Below are positions 29,906 through 31,322 of a DNA stretch of 31,322 nucleotides, piece by piece. A program made the position numbers and the translations under genes. Numbering within the stretch: position 1 is the first letter of the stretch; each line of letters opens with the position of its first letter. The notes under the pieces were generated by a model. It made no database searches. It was not told where the DNA came from and worked only from the letters and a program-made list of their open reading frames with translations. The stretch spans positions 1 to 31,322 of the forward strand of contig CAZXCQ010000034.1 of assembly GCA_964639275.1 (NCBI GenBank), written 5' to 3'. This stretch comes from CAZXCQ01 sp964639275 (GTDB lineage: Bacteria > Desulfobacterota > DSM-4660 > Desulfatiglandales > Desulfatiglandaceae).

Positions 29906-30703
29906 TTGTCAAGGAAGGGATCGGAAGTATTACGGGCTGTAGCAGCGGATCTCCATATTCACACCTGTCTCTCACCCTGTGCTTCCCTCGATATGACGCC
30001 GATGAAGATCGTAAAGGAGGCCTGCGCCAAGGGGCTGACAATCATTGCCATAACAGACCATAACAGCGCAGAGAACACCGGTGCGGTTATGGCCGCGGCC
30101 CGCGAAACAGGGCTTTCTATTATTCCCGGCATGGAGATAACAACCTCTGAAGAAGCCCACATCGTTGCGCTCTTTGGAGAGGCCGAGAGTGCCCTCTCCA
30201 TGCAGGAACTGGTATATAAAAACCTCCAAAGGGGCGAAAACGATGAAGAGCTGTTCGGGATTCAGGTGGTGGCCAACGAATCAGACGAGGTCGAGGGCAT
30301 CAACAAACGTCTGTTGATCGGGGCAACCGACCTCGGTTTAGACGAGGTGGTGGCGGAGATACATGACCGACGCGGGCTGGCAGTGGCCGCCCATATTGAT
30401 AGACAGAGTTTTAGCGTCGTCAGTCAGTTGGGTTTTATCCCCGAAGGGGTAAGATTTGACGCCGTTGAAATCTCAAAGGGTATGGGCCTGAATGAGATCC
30501 AAGACCCCTTTGGCAAACGCAGCCTCTTCCCGGTTATAACGGCCTCAGACGCGCATTGTTTGGAAGAAATCGGGGCCAGTCCGACCCATTTTCAGATTGC
30601 CTATCCGGGTATGGACGAGTTAGCCCTGGCGTTAAAGGGGATAAGGGGCCGGAAGATCGTCAATGGCACCACAGATCATCCCCGGAGCCCTGAAAGCCAT
30701 TAG
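29906..30703 (+). CDS. PHP-domain metal-dependent phosphoesterase
   Basis: 265 residues. All PHP metal-binding motifs are present: H17-x-H19 in DLHIHT, D51-H52 in TDHNS, E77 in GMEITT, H85, H163 in AAHIDR and D215-x-H217 in SDAH. It is of the small stand-alone type, related to nucleotide and sugar-phosphate phosphoesterases rather than to polymerase PHP domains. The start is TTG with AAGGGG five bases upstream. Lies between the DRTGG and HATPase genes. A phosphatase role in the signalling cassette is inferred. Confidence 0.9.
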   Translation: MSRKGSEVLRAVAADLHIHTCLSPCASLDMTPMKIVKEACAKGLTIIAITDHNSAENTGAVMAAARETGLSIIPGMEITTSEEAHIVALFGEAESALSMQELVYKNLQRGENDEELFGIQVVANESDEVEGINKRLLIGATDLGLDEVVAEIHDRRGLAVAAHIDRQSFSVVSQLGFIPEGVRFDAVEISKGMGLNEIQDPFGKRSLFPVITASDAHCLEEIGASPTHFQIAYPGMDELALALKGIRGRKIVNGTTDHPRSPESH

Positions 30704-30717
30704 ATGATCGTCAACCC

Positions 30718-31254
30718 ATGGAGGATCTATCGCTCCACATATTGGACATTGCTGAAAATGCCACAAATGCCGGGGCCACGTTGGTGGAAATATCTATCCG
30801 GGAGGATAGAGGCCAGAATCTGCTCGAGATAGTGATCCGGGATAACGGAAGTGGCATGGACGCGGAGATGCTTGCAAGGGCGCGGGACCCATTTGTGACC
30901 ACCCGAAAAACCCGTCGCGTGGGACTGGGACTGCCTTTTCTGGAACAGGCGACTCGGGAGGCGGGTGGCAATCTAAAGATCGCGTCAGAACCTGACCGGG
31001 GCACCGCGGTCACTGCAACCTTTCAGGCCGACCACATTGACCGGAAACCATTAGGAGACATGGGATCAACCATGATTTCGCTAATTGTCGGGTATCCCGG
31101 AGTGGACTTTGTCTATGAATCCGATCTGGAGGGAGAAAAGACCAAACTGGATACGAGGGAGATCAGGGCTGTGATGGGGCCCTCAACCCCAATCACCGAC
31201 CCCGCACTCCTGCAATTGATTCGGGACCTCTTTAAAAAGGATCCGCAAGGGTAG
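30718..31254 (+). CDS. HATPase (GHKL) signalling protein
   Basis: 178 residues. The HATPase core occupies 1-105 with N box DIAENATNAGA (N14, N17), G1 DNGSGMD (42-48) and G2 RVGLGLPFLEQ (67-77). No HisKA domain. A C-terminal extension of about 70 residues (110-178) follows, which I do not recognise. Only distantly similar to the ATPase at 17301-17735, so the two cassettes are not simple copies. Fourteen bases after the PHP gene; no strong SD. Further genes of this operon may lie beyond the window. Confidence 0.87.
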   Translation: MEDLSLHILDIAENATNAGATLVEISIREDRGQNLLEIVIRDNGSGMDAEMLARARDPFVTTRKTRRVGLGLPFLEQATREAGGNLKIASEPDRGTAVTATFQADHIDRKPLGDMGSTMISLIVGYPGVDFVYESDLEGEKTKLDTREIRAVMGPSTPITDPALLQLIRDLFKKDPQG

Positions 31255-31274
31255 AAAACTTGTATTCATGTAAC

Positions 31275-31306
31275 CGTTCACGGGTTCAAAGGTTCAGGGG
31301 TTCAAG
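31275..31306. repeat. short tandem repeat GGTTCARR
   Basis: Four consecutive 8-base units: CGTTCACG, GGTTCAAA, GGTTCAGG, GGTTCAAG. It starts 20 bases after the last stop codon. Such GGTTCA runs occur between genes in some Desulfobacterota (from memory). The array may extend past the window edge. Confidence 0.6.
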
Positions 31307-31322
31307 GTTGCATTTTTGTGGA

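Noticed and set aside
31262..31310. tRNA T-arm-like GGTTCAA sequences at the window end
   Set aside because: They are tandem 8-base repeats; no acceptor, D or anticodon arm can be drawn around them.
1..31322. CRISPR arrays, insertion sequences, rRNA or tRNA genes
   Set aside because: No regularly spaced repeats, transposase-like genes or RNA gene signatures were seen on reading both strands; no search tool was available.

Overview
The window looks like chromosome from a strictly anaerobic member of the Desulfobacterota (Deltaproteobacteria), probably a sulfate reducer or a syntroph. The reasons are two complete Rnf operons, a class III-type multiheme cytochrome, [FeFe]-hydrogenase-like and NuoG/FdhA-like iron-sulfur proteins, and dense PAS histidine kinase/NtrC signalling. 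This placement rests on gene content only. Coding density is high, and TTG starts preceded by good Shine-Dalgarno sequences recur.

Layout. (1) 92-2028, plus strand: two tandem GcvH-like proteins carrying duplicated Cys motifs; the lipoyl lysine is kept in the first and lost in the second. (2) 2054-9633, minus strand: a regulatory operon read right to left. It holds a small conserved-looking protein, a Rossmann-PAS-PAS histidine kinase, a receiver-PAS-kinase, a second Rossmann-PAS kinase, an NtrC-type sigma-54 activator and an archaemetzincin protease. (3) 9634-9886: divergent promoter region with a GC-rich hairpin. (4) 9887-16612, plus: Rnf operon 1 (rnfC D G E A B) ending in a cyclic-nucleotide-binding-domain protein. 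(5) 16843-19032, plus: DRTGG protein, RsbW-like ATPase and an [FeFe]-hydrogenase-like protein, closed by a convincing intrinsic terminator. (6) 19339-26541, plus: an octaheme cytochrome followed by Rnf operon 2 (rnfC D G E A B). (7) 26612-31254, plus: a NuoG/FdhA-like protein fused to a NuoE domain, then DRTGG, PHP and HATPase proteins. The window ends in short GGTTCARR tandem repeats.

The most unusual biology is in the Rnf clusters. Both RnfB proteins are fused to a GltD/NfnB-like flavoprotein of about 500 residues. At the same time both RnfC proteins have lost the glycine-rich FMN/NADH motif of ordinary RnfC, and both RnfD proteins lack the flavinylated Thr. In copy 1 the fused flavoprotein has intact FAD and NAD(P) motifs. 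In copy 2 they are eroded, but that operon starts with a membrane-anchored octaheme cytochrome. My inference is two specialised Rnf machines: one that moved its NAD(P)H site from RnfC to RnfB, and one wired to periplasmic cytochrome c. The surrounding sensors (Rossmann-domain kinases, hydrogenase-like protein, cNMP and DRTGG domains) would tune them to redox state.

A 90-bp repeat with a perfect or near-perfect hairpin core occurs twice, about 82% identical by hand alignment. Both copies lie between transcription units, in the same orientation, upstream of signalling genes.
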